NCBI RefSeq assembly: GCF_030019085.1
Contig: NZ_JASEFJ010000003.1
Coordinates: forward strand, 62,001 to 126,000
Origin: Methanoculleus sp.
Lineage (GTDB): Archaea > Halobacteriota > Methanomicrobia > Methanomicrobiales > Methanoculleaceae
Direction: 5' to 3'
Length of the DNA: 64,000 bases
The translations under genes and the position numbers were made by a program. Under the pieces are notes generated by a model, which worked only from the letters and a program-made list of their open reading frames with translations, made no database searches and was not told the DNA's origin. This document shows, in pieces, positions 36,595-47,958 of the stretch (positions are counted from its first letter, which is position 1; each line of letters starts with the position of its first letter).

Positions 36595-37014
36595 TCAGAT
36601 TGATTTCTCCCAGCCCTGGCCCATATCGACGATTGGACGGACCTCAGTGACCTCAAATGTCAGCGTGGCGTGCATCATCTTCGCCGCATCTTCGCCAAGT
36701 GCCGCAGCAACCTCTCTCTTGTATGCTTCCAGCTTCTCGCCTGAGGTCGCGTAGTCCTTCAGTTTCATGTAGACACGGATACCCTTCCAGTCCATGAGCG
36801 TCTTCCCCTGCTCAAGGATTGTATAGACGGCATAGGGGTTCTCCTGCAGGTACTCGAGTGTGCGGTTCTTTCCTAGCCCCATGACAATGGTCTTCTCATC
36901 GACCATCCTCGGTGACCCAAAGACAGCCGCGTTTACCTTACCCTCTCTGTTTGCGGTGCTCAGTATGCCAACTCTTGGCTGTTTGTTGAAGTAGTCCATA
37001 AGTCTGGATGACAT
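36595..37014 (-). CDS. FMN-binding pyridoxamine 5'-phosphate oxidase-like protein
   Basis: 139 residues forming a split-barrel flavoprotein: VGILSTANREGKVNAAVFGS, TIVMGLGKNRTLEYLQENPY and YAVYTILEQGKTLMDWKGIRVY. GGAGGAG 7 bp before the ATG supports the start. These small proteins are common in methanogens, and the substrate is usually unknown. True PdxH activity is unlikely because of the short length. Confidence 0.85.
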   Translation of the reverse strand: MSSRLMDYFNKQPRVGILSTANREGKVNAAVFGSPRMVDEKTIVMGLGKNRTLEYLQENPYAVYTILEQGKTLMDWKGIRVYMKLKDYATSGEKLEAYKREVAAALGEDAAKMMHATLTFEVTEVRPIVDMGQGWEKSI

Positions 37015-37122
37015 GATTCTCTCCTCCTATCGATCCGGAAATTGTCATTTCTGACTAAAAGGGTTATGGGTAAGTGCAATTCCAGCACAAAAATAAGCGT
37101 TTCCAGCCCCGACCGCCAGATT

Positions 37123-37938
37123 TCAGTAGCCTGTGGCGTAGTAGTAACCATCTTCTCTGTGGATGTGTACCGGGACGCGGAAAAGTTCACCGATATTCCT
37201 CTCTGTCAGCACTGTAGGCTTTTCGCCGTCCATCGCGATCGCGCCATCCCGCATCAGAACCACCCGCGCGATCTCCGGGATTATATCATGAAGGTTGTGC
37301 GTCACCAGGATGATTCCTGTCCCCGATCCGGCAATCTTTCTAAGGGTTTTTCGGAGGGTGTGGAGCGCGTGCAGGTCGAGACTGTTTGTGGGTTCATCGA
37401 GGACCAGGGTGCCTGGGTCGTGGACGAGCGCTCTCCCGATCAGAAGTCTGCGGGCCTCACCCGACGAGACCTCTGTCATCGGGCGGTCGGCGAGGTGGGC
37501 GACACCCAGGAACTCCAGGATCTCGTCGACCTTCTCCTCCATCGCCGGGGTCACCTCATGGGAGAACAGCCCGATGCTCGAGAAGAAACCCGAGAGCAGA
37601 ACCTCCCGTCCCGATATTCCGCGGGTGAAGATGTACTGGAGGTCGCCGGAGACAACGCCGAGGCGGGATCGCAGGTCAAAGGCGTCCCACGTATCCTGCC
37701 CACAGAACCGGAACGTCACCTCCGGGCCGGGAGCGGAAGGGTAGTATTCCCGGGTGATCGCCTTGATGAGCGACGATTTCCCGGCACCATTCGGTCCAAG
37801 AATGGCAATATGTTCCCCCTCCTGGATCGTGAGTGAGACCGAGTCGAGGAGAACTCTCCCATCCCGGACGATACTGAGGTTTTGAAACTCGACAAACGGG
37901 TCTGGAGAACGCTGATCTTCAGCCGTCATCTCAGCCAC
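37123..37938 (-). CDS. ABC transporter ATP-binding protein without a visible permease
   Basis: 271 residues. Walker A is ILGPNGAGKSSLIKAI, the signature is VSSGEARRLLIGRALVHDPG, Walker B is TLVLDEPTNSLD, and the switch His is in IILVTHNLHDIIPE. The pattern is like YlmA/ModF-type single ATPases. No membrane component lies next to it; its neighbours are a flavoprotein gene and a divergent DUF169 gene, so the partner is unknown. Confidence 0.88.
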   Translation of the reverse strand: MAEMTAEDQRSPDPFVEFQNLSIVRDGRVLLDSVSLTIQEGEHIAILGPNGAGKSSLIKAITREYYPSAPGPEVTFRFCGQDTWDAFDLRSRLGVVSGDLQYIFTRGISGREVLLSGFFSSIGLFSHEVTPAMEEKVDEILEFLGVAHLADRPMTEVSSGEARRLLIGRALVHDPGTLVLDEPTNSLDLHALHTLRKTLRKIAGSGTGIILVTHNLHDIIPEIARVVLMRDGAIAMDGEKPTVLTERNIGELFRVPVHIHREDGYYYATGY

Positions 37939-38239
37939 TCCGTCGCGTGGGTGTTATGGTAGGGGATTCCATCAGGCGTCGCCGCTCTGTACATTTGGCA
38001 GTTCTCTTCAAAAGGTATGCTTCTTGTCAACGGCAATGTGGGGCGGTCGGTCACGAAAGACGTTCAACGGCCGGGAGGCGGGGGTCATCGAGGGATCTTC
38101 ACCGGGGGCTATTTGATTGCCCCATGCATAATACCGGGAAAGAGGGGGGAGATAAGGTCTTGATCGTTGATCTCATGGCCTCTACACACCCATGGTACAG
38201 ATCATAAAATTAATCCGCCCTGCCCCGAAACAGAGCCCT

Positions 38240-39010
38240 ATGGACACAGAACTGCGCGACACCTACATCCGGCTTCACGAGACCTACTTCCCGGGAGCCG
38301 AACTCCCGATCGCCTTTGAGGTCGGGGGAGTTACGGAGGGTTTGGAAAGGATTCCTGCCCCGAAAGGCTGGAGGTGCTTTGTCTGCGACGTTGCCAGGGT
38401 GCGGAAGGGCCAGAGCCTCGTCTTCTCTGAAGAATCGATTGGCTGTCGTGGTGGGAGGTTTTACCTCGGTTACGACGCCGAAAGGGCTCCAGACTTCCGC
38501 TACTTCCTATCCTACGGCAAACCAGGCATCGTTGAGGGGGAACGATACCGGCAGACACCCGAACTTGTCGACGAACTCGACCGGAAGACCGTCCGAATAC
38601 CGACAAAAGGTAAAGAGATCGTCTTCAAGCGCTGGGACAACCTGACCGCTGCAGACAATCCTGATGCCGTGGTCTTCTTCACCAGGCCCGAAGTGATCTC
38701 CGGGCTCTTTACACTTGCAAACTTCGATCGGCCAGACCCCTGCGGGGTTATCTGCCCGTTCGGCGCCGGGTGCAGCTCGGTCTTTCACTACCCCTGGCTT
38801 GAGCAGCAGAACGATGACCCAAAAGCCGTTCTCGGGCTGTTTGACCCCTCGGCACGGCCCTGCGTGCCGGTGGATGTCCTGACGATGGCATTCCCAATGA
38901 AGAAGTTTGAGAGGGTCATCGGGTTCATGGAGGAGAGTTTCCTGATCACGGGCACCTGGGAGAAAGTCGTGAAGAAGATCGCACGGAGCAATGCGTTGCA
39001 TTCACCCTGA
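38240..39010 (+). CDS. DUF169 family protein
   Basis: 256 residues from the ATG at 38240. The frame opens at 38192, but ATAAAATTA at 38206-38214 looks like a promoter box inside that extension. Family blocks: LPIAFEVGG, WRCFVCDVARVRKGQSL, CRGGRFYLGYD, ICPFGAGCSSVFHYPW and TMAFPMKKFERVIGFMEESF. Several conserved Cys (in CFVC, CRGG and CPFGAGC) suggest a metal or cluster site. DUF169 proteins are frequent in methanogens, and their role is unknown. Confidence 0.85.
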   Translation: MDTELRDTYIRLHETYFPGAELPIAFEVGGVTEGLERIPAPKGWRCFVCDVARVRKGQSLVFSEESIGCRGGRFYLGYDAERAPDFRYFLSYGKPGIVEGERYRQTPELVDELDRKTVRIPTKGKEIVFKRWDNLTAADNPDAVVFFTRPEVISGLFTLANFDRPDPCGVICPFGAGCSSVFHYPWLEQQNDDPKAVLGLFDPSARPCVPVDVLTMAFPMKKFERVIGFMEESFLITGTWEKVVKKIARSNALHSP

Positions 39011-39358
39011 AAAGGGGTAAAAGGGCGAGTAACATGCAATCTTCGGAACCAAGACGATGCTGTTGATGTAGTTTGGCCCTGCTCTGCCAGGGGAGCGGTA
39101 TTCCTCAACCAGATAGGGCCAGAGCCAGTAGTTGTAACCCTGTTCATCGATTGCCGCTCTCGGTGGGCGGTCATGGGATCGTTTGAATTAGGGAAGGTCG
39201 GAGTGCCTGCCAGGTTGTAACACACCCCATAACTCGGCCATGCCGGCGATCTCTTCCTCCAGCAGGGATGCTCCCACTCCGGCATTGGAATGTGAGGGAT
39301 CACCTCTGGCGGCCACGAGAGCCAGTAAGAACAGCAGGTGACCGCCGCTACCCGCCGC
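39011..39358. other. Gap, possible remnant of a decayed minus-strand gene
   Basis: About 350 bp without an intact gene. On the minus strand a short frame reads GYNYWLWPYLVEEYRSPG and NYINSIVLVPKIACYSPFY before a stop close to 39010. This is unusually protein-like for a gap and could be the tail of a lost coding sequence. I do not recognise it. Confidence 0.25.
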
Positions 39359-40207
39359 TCAGGTCACGTTTGCTTCGGCCATCTTCTCCTTATAAGACTC
39401 AAGGATCTGGGTGACGAAACGCTGGTGCTCCTCGAGCGCCTGCTCGTCATTGGGTGATGTCTCTATCCCGACAGCGTAGAGCAGGATTAGAGCGTTGTCC
39501 AGGTCAAGCGCAGCGGGGTCGTCGACGAGATCTTTCGGGAGACGTATGGCGAGATACTCGTTGTCCTCATCTTTGAAGACGTGTTCGGGGTTTGTAACCA
39601 CCATTGAGTCAGCGAGACCGGCCGCACGCTCACGGAGGATCAGGAGTGCGCGCTCCAGCACGCCGGGGTACGGTTTGATCGCTTTGAGCAGGTCAAGTGC
39701 TTTTGTACAGTTATCAATCGCGGACTCATAGAGTCCGAACTTAAACCTCAACAACGCCTGTGCAACAAGGTGCCCTGTCTCCTCGTCGATCGGAGCAAAG
39801 AGAGGCTCGATCCGCATGATATACTCATTCAACATCTGTTTCATGGTCTTCTTCTCCACTTTTTTGACCCCAAACAACTTCTCCACCCGGACGGCAAGAA
39901 GACTGATCGTCGCCGCAAAGAGCACCTGGACGATCATCATCGATCCGATATCGTTAGGGACGAGAAAGATGAGGACGGCGTAGAGTGGTGTGAAGAGCGA
40001 GACGAGATCTCGCCGTGGTCTCGTGTAAGCCTGATAACAGAGGATGCAGGAGGCGATCACGCAACCGGCGATCCCCACCCAGAAACTATAGGAGAGACCG
40101 GCAACCGTCCTCAGCAGCAGACCGACCAGTATACCCCCAAACGATACCGCGGGAACCGCCATCCAGAGACGGGACGCGGGTCCGGGTGTTGTTGTTTTTG
40201 TGGTCAT
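39359..40207 (-). CDS. Membrane protein with four N-terminal helices and a helical cytoplasmic domain
   Basis: 282 residues. Four hydrophobic segments fall within the first ~115 residues (VSFGGILVGLLLRTVAGL, WVGIAGCVIASCILCYQ, LVSLFTPLYAVLIFLV, SMMIVQVLFAATISLLAV). A soluble region of ~165 residues follows, rich in helices and TPR-like in spacing (LLRFKFGLYESAIDNCTKAL). The family is unknown. It follows the coiled-coil gene by 77 bp on the same strand and may be its membrane partner. Confidence 0.75.
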   Translation of the reverse strand: MTTKTTTPGPASRLWMAVPAVSFGGILVGLLLRTVAGLSYSFWVGIAGCVIASCILCYQAYTRPRRDLVSLFTPLYAVLIFLVPNDIGSMMIVQVLFAATISLLAVRVEKLFGVKKVEKKTMKQMLNEYIMRIEPLFAPIDEETGHLVAQALLRFKFGLYESAIDNCTKALDLLKAIKPYPGVLERALLILRERAAGLADSMVVTNPEHVFKDEDNEYLAIRLPKDLVDDPAALDLDNALILLYAVGIETSPNDEQALEEHQRFVTQILESYKEKMAEANVT

Positions 40208-40285
40208 CGACTCTTCTCACAGGTCATTTCGCCGCCAGAGATAAACATGGTTTCTATTCTCGACCGGGGGACCACACCCTCCCGG

Positions 40286-41542
40286 TCAGGATTGAGGCGG
40301 CGTGAGGTCAGGGATCGTGACACTCACCCCTGTGCCGGCGAGACTGTTCAGACCTGACCGCAGGTTCTCGCACTCCTGCGCATACTCGGCCCGCAGCCCC
40401 TCCAGACGGTTCTCCGCCCGCGCCTTCGCCGCGACAGCAGCCTCGCGCCTCCGTTGCAGGTCAGGGAGCGCCGCACTGAGACGCTCCTCCTCAACCACGA
40501 CCGTTAACGCCGCCAGGGCCGCCTCCTGCACTTTCTGCTCCTTTTCAAGGGCACGTTTGCGCGAAACAGCGTCCCTAAACGCGGCGGACAGCGTCTCCGG
40601 GTCGGAGAAGAGACGGATCTCCTCCTGGTTCTTGAGAGCGAGGTCGCCCCGCCGGACCATGTCGAGGACCGACGGCATCGCCGCCTCGATCGCATCCTCA
40701 TCCTCAACCGCTATCGAGATCGCCGCAACAGCGGCACGGTCTCCGCTCCTCTCTGCCACCTTCCCGGCCTTCCGGAGGACGTGGAGAGCAGTGACCCGGA
40801 GCGACCCGATCTCTCTTTCAACCCCCGCCTCCGCAGCCTTGATCTCGCGGATCGTCTCCTCAATCTCTCTCTTCCGGGCCTGGTCGGGGTGGTCTTTCAG
40901 GGTGGCAAGTCCCTCTTCCGCCTTCCGGATCGAGGTCTCCAGTTCTTCAATCGCCGTGGAATGATCCCGGACATGGGCGCTTACGGCAGCATACTCATCC
41001 CGTATCCGGAGAACAGCCTCATACGACCCGCGCACCACCTCCACCTGCTCCCGGCGTTCACGCGCCCGCCCGATCGCCTCTGTCATAGTGTTGACCTCGC
41101 GTCCCAGGTCGCGCACAGCATCTCTAACCTCCTTGACCTCGTCGGGGTAAGCGGATGAGAGGTACTTCCCCTGTCCTTTCATCGCCTTGAGCACACCTTT
41201 CAGGATCTCAGCAGCCGTCGCATAGAAGGCCTCCGGGTCGCCGGATGGCTCACGGGAGAGGAACTGGGACATCGACCTTGTGAACGCAGGGAGTGTCTTT
41301 CGCGATATATCCCTGAGCCGGGGGTGAGCGTCCTCATCGGTCTCCGCCGTCTCCATCCGGGCGACCGCCTCCCGCAGGGTGACCAGCGTGGTGGAGATGG
41401 CGTCCTGTGACGATGCCGTCGCAGCGGCAAGGTCGCGGGCGATCTCCTCCTCGCGGGAATCCAGCCAGGACGAAAGACCGTCAAACGAGAGTTCCAGGTG
41501 CTCCTCCGCCGGTCGAAATAGGTCGCGCAGTTGTTTGAACAT
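40286..41542 (-). CDS. Long coiled-coil protein of unknown function
   Basis: 418 residues, almost entirely charged heptad-like helix from about 130 to 390 (for example AIEELETSIRKAEEGLATLK, RKREIEETIREIKAAEAGVE, RRREAAVAAKARAENRLEGL). The N-terminal ~120 residues are helical too. There is no signal peptide, membrane helix or nucleotide motif. Similarity to SMC or PspA arms would be only through the coiled coil. It lies between nadM and the membrane protein, so a membrane-associated scaffold is one reading. Confidence 0.75.
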   Translation of the reverse strand: MFKQLRDLFRPAEEHLELSFDGLSSWLDSREEEIARDLAAATASSQDAISTTLVTLREAVARMETAETDEDAHPRLRDISRKTLPAFTRSMSQFLSREPSGDPEAFYATAAEILKGVLKAMKGQGKYLSSAYPDEVKEVRDAVRDLGREVNTMTEAIGRARERREQVEVVRGSYEAVLRIRDEYAAVSAHVRDHSTAIEELETSIRKAEEGLATLKDHPDQARKREIEETIREIKAAEAGVEREIGSLRVTALHVLRKAGKVAERSGDRAAVAAISIAVEDEDAIEAAMPSVLDMVRRGDLALKNQEEIRLFSDPETLSAAFRDAVSRKRALEKEQKVQEAALAALTVVVEEERLSAALPDLQRRREAAVAAKARAENRLEGLRAEYAQECENLRSGLNSLAGTGVSVTIPDLTPPQS

Positions 41543-41584
41543 GCCTTTCTCAGACTATGATCCCGGTCACCATCATTCTTTTCT

Positions 41585-42861
<1,277 letters not shown>

Positions 42862-42909
42862 AATTCGATAACAAAAATAGGGGGTGGAGGTATAATATTA
42901 CTTCATATC

Positions 42910-43242
42910 ATGTCCTACCTTGCCTACATCGCAGGGTTCGGCGTTGCCGCCACCGCTTTCCTCTGGCTGCGCGACCTGCGGATATTTTATCGCACAGGCC
43001 TTCCTGGATACCGGAAGGCGGCGTATCACGGGGTTCCATACACGGCGCTTGCGCTCCTCGGGGCGTTCATCACGATGTATGCAGAATCGTGGGACCTTCT
43101 CGGTCTTGCGCTGATCCTGCTTGCCCTCTACCTCCAGGACAGGGTTGAGCGGGAGAACATATGGCATGGCAAAAGTGCCATCGAGCGGTTCTTTGGCAGA
43201 GCGGAACGCAGAAATGTTAAGAGTTCGCAGAAGAGACCATAA
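42910..43242 (+). CDS. Small membrane protein
   Basis: 110 residues from the ATG at 42910. Helix 1 is LAYIAGFGVAATAFLWL, followed by a basic loop (RDLRIFYRTGLPGYRKAAYH). Two more hydrophobic segments follow (VPYTALALLGAFITMYA and LLGLALILLALYL), then a basic tail. The family is unknown but the protein looks conserved in character. The upstream extension of the frame lies antisense over larB and is rejected. hisS follows 16 bp later. Confidence 0.75.
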   Translation: MSYLAYIAGFGVAATAFLWLRDLRIFYRTGLPGYRKAAYHGVPYTALALLGAFITMYAESWDLLGLALILLALYLQDRVERENIWHGKSAIERFFGRAERRNVKSSQKRP

Positions 43243-43258
43243 GCGGAGAGAATGCTGA

Positions 43259-44491
43259 ATGCTTCAGAAACCACGGGGTACACGGGACTTTTTACCCGAA
43301 GAGATGGAACAGCGACGGTCGATCGAGCAGCGGATGCGGGAGGTGGCCCGACGGTGGGGATACCGGGAGGTCTGTACCCCTGATTTTGAGCACCTTGAAC
43401 TATTCACGATGAAGTCCGGCGAAGGGATCATCCAGGAGATGTATGTCTTTGAGGACAAGAGCGGCAGGAAGATGACACTCCGGCCCGAGGTCACCGCGGC
43501 GGTGCTGCGGATGTACGTCAACGAGGGCAGGGTAATTCCAAAACCTATCCGCTGGTGTTACTTTGCCGACTGTTTCCGCTACGAGCGCCCCCAGAAAGGC
43601 CGATACAGACAGTTCTGGCAGTTCGGCGTCGAGTTGATCGGCGCGGACACCGCGCTTGCCGACGCCGAGGTGATCATGCTTGCAGACGACATGCTCCGGT
43701 CGACAGGGGTCACGTTCGACCTCCATGTCGGGCACCTCGCACCGATGAAGCACATCCTCTCCGGTCTCGATCCCGGTGACCAGGGGCTGATCATGGCCTG
43801 TCTCGATAAGCACGACCTGGAGGGTCTCGAGGCGGTGCTCGCTGCCCGGGGTCTCAGCCACCTTGCCGAACCGCTTGCCGCCCTCTCTGGTTGCCGCAGC
43901 GTGGACGAGGTCTTTGAGGTCACCGGGGACGTTCCTGAACGCACCAGGATCGAGGAGACGTTTGGGATACTGGACTCCCAGGGGGTCTCATACAGACCGG
44001 ACTTCGGGATCGCCCGCGGGCTTGACTACTATACCGGAACAGTCTTTGAGGGTTTTGCAAGGAACCTGGGCGCGGAGAACCAGATCCTTGGCGGCGGCGC
44101 CTACAGGCTTGCCCACCTCTTCGGCGGCGAAGACGTCGCCTCATGTGGTTTTGCGATAGGGTTCGACCGTGTTATGGTCTCGCTCGGTGAGGTTGAACTC
44201 CCCCACGAGTCCGTCGTCGGAGTTGTCTGCACGCCTGAGGCCCGCACCCGGGCGCTTCAGGTCGCCCGCGCCTTCCGGGAGGCCGGGATCAGGGCCGAGG
44301 TCGACCTGATGCAGAGAGGTCTCTCCGCCCAGGTCGCTCATGCCGCAAAGACCGCGGAGTTTGTCGTGATCGTCGGTAAACGCGAGGTTGAGGCCGGCAC
44401 GGTGACCCTGAAGAACCTCAGCACCGGGGAGCAGAAGGAGATGGGACTCGAGGACGCCATCGCCGGGGTAGCAGGGCATGGTCATCGCTGA
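43259..44491 (+). CDS. hisS: Histidyl-tRNA synthetase
   Basis: A 410-residue class II synthetase. Motif 1 region is GTRDFLPEEMEQRR. Motif 2 appears in RYERPQKGRYRQFWQFGVEL. The His-A signature is RGLDYYTGTVFEGF. Motif 3 is SCGFAIGFDRVM. The C-terminal anticodon-binding domain (VGVVCTPEARTRALQVARAF) is present. The gene overlaps the topoisomerase VI operon by 14 bp. Confidence 0.96.
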   Translation: MLQKPRGTRDFLPEEMEQRRSIEQRMREVARRWGYREVCTPDFEHLELFTMKSGEGIIQEMYVFEDKSGRKMTLRPEVTAAVLRMYVNEGRVIPKPIRWCYFADCFRYERPQKGRYRQFWQFGVELIGADTALADAEVIMLADDMLRSTGVTFDLHVGHLAPMKHILSGLDPGDQGLIMACLDKHDLEGLEAVLAARGLSHLAEPLAALSGCRSVDEVFEVTGDVPERTRIEETFGILDSQGVSYRPDFGIARGLDYYTGTVFEGFARNLGAENQILGGGAYRLAHLFGGEDVASCGFAIGFDRVMVSLGEVELPHESVVGVVCTPEARTRALQVARAFREAGIRAEVDLMQRGLSAQVAHAAKTAEFVVIVGKREVEAGTVTLKNLSTGEQKEMGLEDAIAGVAGHGHR

Positions 44492-46280
44492 GGACCTGGC
44501 AAGAGAGCAACGGAGCATAAGCGTTGCGGAGTTCTTCGAGAAGAACAAACACCTGCTGGGTTTTGACTCCCCCACACGCGGGATCGTCACAACCGTCAAG
44601 GAGGCGGTAGACAACGCCCTTGACGCCTGCGAGGAGGCAGAAGTCCTCCCGGACATCTTTGTCGGGGTAAGAAGGGTTGAAAACGAGGTCTACCGTATAA
44701 TCGTCGAGGACAACGGCCCTGGCATCGTCCCGGAGAACGTACCTCCGGTCTTTGGAAAACTCCTCTACGGTTCCCGGTTCCACCAGATCCGGCAGAGTCG
44801 GGGGCAGCAGGGTATCGGGATATCGGCGGCAGTGCTGTATGCGCAGCTCACAACCGGCACACCGGCCCGGATCACCTCGAGGACGGGTGTAAACAGACCC
44901 GCCCACCGGTTCGAGATTATGATCCGGACGGAGACCAACGAACCGGAGGTGATCAGCCACGAAGAGATCGAGTGGGACCGGACACACGGGACAAGGATCG
45001 AGATCCAGTTCAGGAGCACGCTTACCGCCAAGAAACGGTTGCTTGACTACCTCAGGTTGACAGCGATCGTCAACCCGCATGCAAGGATCACCGCGGATAT
45101 CGATGGTGAGATCACAGTCTTTGAGCGGGCAAGCAACGACGTCCCGCCGTGCCCAAAACCGATCCTCCCCCACCCGCACGGGATCGAATTCGGTGCGCTG
45201 AAAAGGCTTGCGGCCGCGAGCACCGAAACAGTCGAGGAGTTCCTGATCGGCAGTTTCTCACGTGTTGGAAAGAAGACCGCGGAGGAGATGATCAACCTCG
45301 CCGGGCTCAAACCCTCCCGGAAGGTAAACAAACTCGACTCAAACGAACTCAAGCGTCTCCTGGAGGCGATGCAGGCCGTGAGGGTTCCGGCCCCGCCGGC
45401 ACAGCAGTGCCTCTCACCCATCGGGGAAGACCTGATCTGCAGGGGACTTGAGAAGGAGATCCAGCTTGACTTCATCAAGGCCCGGACGCGGCCGAGCGCG
45501 GTCTACGGTGGGCACTCGTTCATAGTCGAGGCGGCGATAGGCTACGGAGGCAAGATCCCGCCGGAAGGAAACGCCATGATCCTCCGGTTTGCAAACCGCG
45601 TTCCCCTCCTATATCAGCAGGGCGCCTGCGCCATCACGGACTGTGTCTCGCAGGTGAACTGGAAGAACTACGGGCTCGCACAGCAGGGTCTCCCGATGGG
45701 GCCGGTGCTGATCATGGTTCATGTGGCCTCCACAAACGTCCCCTTCACGAGCGAGAGCAAGGACGCGATCGCGTCCATCCCGGAGATCGAACGTGAGATA
45801 ATCCTTGTCCTCCAGGAACTCGGCCGCGAGGTCAAGCGATATCTTGCCCGGCGGGAGAAGAAGAAACAGCAGGACGACCGTGCCCGGGCGATATGCTCGA
45901 TCATCCCGGAGATAGCAGCAAAGGTAAGCGAGATCGTTGAACTCCCGCCGGTGGACACCACCCCGATTGAGGGAAAGATCATGCGAAAAGTCGTTGCAAA
46001 GAAACGGACGGTCGATGGGAAGGTCTCTATCGAGGTGAACAACTACACCGGAAAGGAGGTGGACCTCGTAATCTACAACCTCTCCAGCGATAAGGCGGAG
46101 GACGCGGTGCCCCTACCGGATTTTGTTGAGAGCATCGACGGTGAATACACCAGGGTCTGGAGGTGCACCCTCGGTGCAGGCGAGGCCTGGCGCGCCATCT
46201 ACACCGGGACGGGGGAGGGGACGCTTGATCTGCGAGGGGTTGATGACGGGATGAAAGTGGTGGTGGATCTCGATGTCTAG
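44478..46280 (+). CDS. top6B: DNA topoisomerase VI subunit B
   Basis: A 600-residue ATPase subunit of the archaeal type IIB topoisomerase. The Bergerat ATP site is intact: N-box [17 protein letters not shown]1 [14 protein letters not shown]2 [20 protein letters not shown]. The helix-2-turn-helix domain lies around 230-310 ([14 protein letters not shown]). The transducer has the switch Lys region in [19 protein letters not shown]-terminal Ig-like domain ends the protein. Its stop overlaps the top6A start by 8 bp. Confidence 0.97.
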   Translation: MVIAEDLAREQRSISVAEFFEKNKHLLGFDSPTRGIVTTVKEAVDNALDACEEAEVLPDIFVGVRRVENEVYRIIVEDNGPGIVPENVPPVFGKLLYGSRFHQIRQSRGQQGIGISAAVLYAQLTTGTPARITSRTGVNRPAHRFEIMIRTETNEPEVISHEEIEWDRTHGTRIEIQFRSTLTAKKRLLDYLRLTAIVNPHARITADIDGEITVFERASNDVPPCPKPILPHPHGIEFGALKRLAAASTETVEEFLIGSFSRVGKKTAEEMINLAGLKPSRKVNKLDSNELKRLLEAMQAVRVPAPPAQQCLSPIGEDLICRGLEKEIQLDFIKARTRPSAVYGGHSFIVEAAIGYGGKIPPEGNAMILRFANRVPLLYQQGACAITDCVSQVNWKNYGLAQQGLPMGPVLIMVHVASTNVPFTSESKDAIASIPEIEREIILVLQELGREVKRYLARREKKKQQDDRARAICSIIPEIAAKVSEIVELPPVDTTPIEGKIMRKVVAKKRTVDGKVSIEVNNYTGKEVDLVIYNLSSDKAEDAVPLPDFVESIDGEYTRVWRCTLGAGEAWRAIYTGTGEGTLDLRGVDDGMKVVVDLDV

Positions 46281-47361
46281 GGAAGAGATGGACGCACGTG
46301 CGAAGGAGCGGCTTATCGGTATCGCCCGCGACTGGTATGAACAGATGAAGGACGGCGTTGTGCCATATATCCGGTTGCCGACGCGGACGAAGCGGAATAT
46401 TGAGTACGATGATGATAGCGAGGTCTGGAAGTACGGTGACCTGGAGAGCACACGCTCAGCGACAACGGAGAAGAGTGCCATCCATCTCCTGAAGATGGCA
46501 TACGTAATCGGGTTCCTGAAACAGCAACTCGTGGAGAACCGGTCGTCAACCCTGAGAGAACTCTATTACATCTCCGAAGGCTGGAAAAAGGCGAAGTTTG
46601 CCGCCCAGGACGAGAGCAACCTCCTGATCGAGGACCTGGAGATCATCACAGAGATGCAGCGGGAGGCTTTTCACCTCCGTCCGGAGGAGGATGGGGCCTC
46701 TATATTCGGGCCGCTCCGGATCCGGGAGACCACCCGCAGGGGGGTGAAGGAGATCCATTGTCAGGAGGATGTCGGGGAGGCTGGATACCCCATCCCGAAC
46801 AACGTCGACAACCTTGAGTTCATCGATCACGATGCGAAGTTTGTCATCGCAATAGAGACCGGTGGTATGTATGCCCGCTTGATGGAGAACGGGTTTGACG
46901 AGGACTATGGGGCGATCCTTGTCCACCTCAAGGGCCAACCGGCGCGCTCGACGCGAAGGGTGCTGCGGCGACTCAACGACTCGCTCGGTCTACCGGTGGT
47001 GGTCTTCACCGACGGCGATCCGTGGTCATACCGGATATATGCAAGCGTTGCCTACGGTTCGATCAAGAGCGCCCACATCTCGGAACTCCTGGCGACACCT
47101 CAGGCGCAGTTTGTCGGGGTGCAGCCATCGGATATCTCGGACTACAACCTCCCCGCCGACAGGCTCACAGAGCAGGATATCAATGCCCTGAAAGCGGAAC
47201 TCACCGATCCGAGGTTTGCGACCGATTACTGGCATAACCAGATCAACCTGCAGCTCAATATGAAGCTGAAGTCGGAACAGCAGGCGTTTGCAAGCAGGGG
47301 GCTTGACTTTGTGACGAAGGATTACCTGCCGACAAGGTTGTCGGAGATGGGGGTTATCTGA
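46273..47361 (+). CDS. top6A: DNA topoisomerase VI subunit A
   Basis: A 362-residue Spo11-like cleavage subunit. The 5Y-CAP catalytic tyrosine lies in [18 protein letters not shown] (about residues 95-112). The Toprim acidic residues are in [18 protein letters not shown] and [14 protein letters not shown]. The end [10 protein letters not shown] is normal for the family. It is made with Top6B from a single operon. The complex relaxes and decatenates DNA by double-strand passage. Confidence 0.97.
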   Translation: MSREEMDARAKERLIGIARDWYEQMKDGVVPYIRLPTRTKRNIEYDDDSEVWKYGDLESTRSATTEKSAIHLLKMAYVIGFLKQQLVENRSSTLRELYYISEGWKKAKFAAQDESNLLIEDLEIITEMQREAFHLRPEEDGASIFGPLRIRETTRRGVKEIHCQEDVGEAGYPIPNNVDNLEFIDHDAKFVIAIETGGMYARLMENGFDEDYGAILVHLKGQPARSTRRVLRRLNDSLGLPVVVFTDGDPWSYRIYASVAYGSIKSAHISELLATPQAQFVGVQPSDISDYNLPADRLTEQDINALKAELTDPRFATDYWHNQINLQLNMKLKSEQQAFASRGLDFVTKDYLPTRLSEMGVI

Positions 47362-47469
47362 GGGAGTGGCCCTGATCCCCGCCCTCAGTCAGGGAGGAAC
47401 GCTCTCAACGCCCTCACCTTGTTCCGGATCGATGCTCGTTCAAAGCCTAAGAAATAACTGATCTCATCT

Positions 47470-47958
47470 TCAAGGAAAAAAGGCACCTTTTCCCGTCCGG
47501 ATCAGGTTCTCATCCTGACAGGCTGCATACACGATTGCCGCACTCCAGAGAACCGCGTCACCCCGCGAGAGTGGTGCGGCCGGATGCTCGAAGAGGTCCT
47601 TGAGGATCTTCCGGCAACGCTCAAGGACGGTATCGTCATTAAACCGTTTGCAGAAGTCCTCGCACCGGATAAAGATCATGGTGGTACGCAGACCTTCTAT
47701 GTCCAGTTCAGACGCTCCGGTATCAAGCAGAACGGAGAATTCTTGCTGGACTTCTTCGTTCTCAACGTCCAACCCGACCATCTCGGCGAACTCTCTCATC
47801 GCGAAATTGAAGAACGCGTTTATGTCGTTCGTGTTGACGCCTGCTTTCTCCGCTTTCTTCAGGATGTACTTGAAGTAAGCCAGACCCTTCTCCGGGCTCG
47901 TGGTTTCTTTCTGAAAGTGGGGTTCCGCTTTCGTATGAAAATGACCCCCGATTTGCAT
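47470..47958 (-). pseudogene. Downstream half of the broken pRiA4b-like gene (DUF6398-like)
   Basis: The first residues (MQIGGHFHTK) come from the 73-bp repeat, so this is not a native N-terminus. After it the text is protein-like: KGLAYFKYILKKAEKAGVN, INAFFNFAMREFAEMVG, FIRCEDFCKRFN and PLSRGDAVLWSAAIVYAAC. The last pair resembles DUF6398, a helical domain often found with pRiA4b ORF-3-like proteins. It lies on the same strand and in a different frame from the gene upstream. The simplest reading is one gene split by insertion of the repeat. Confidence 0.65.

Noticed and set aside
40302-40964. A 220-codon plus-strand Ser/Arg/Ala-rich frame
   Set aside because: It is a shadow of the minus-strand coiled-coil gene.
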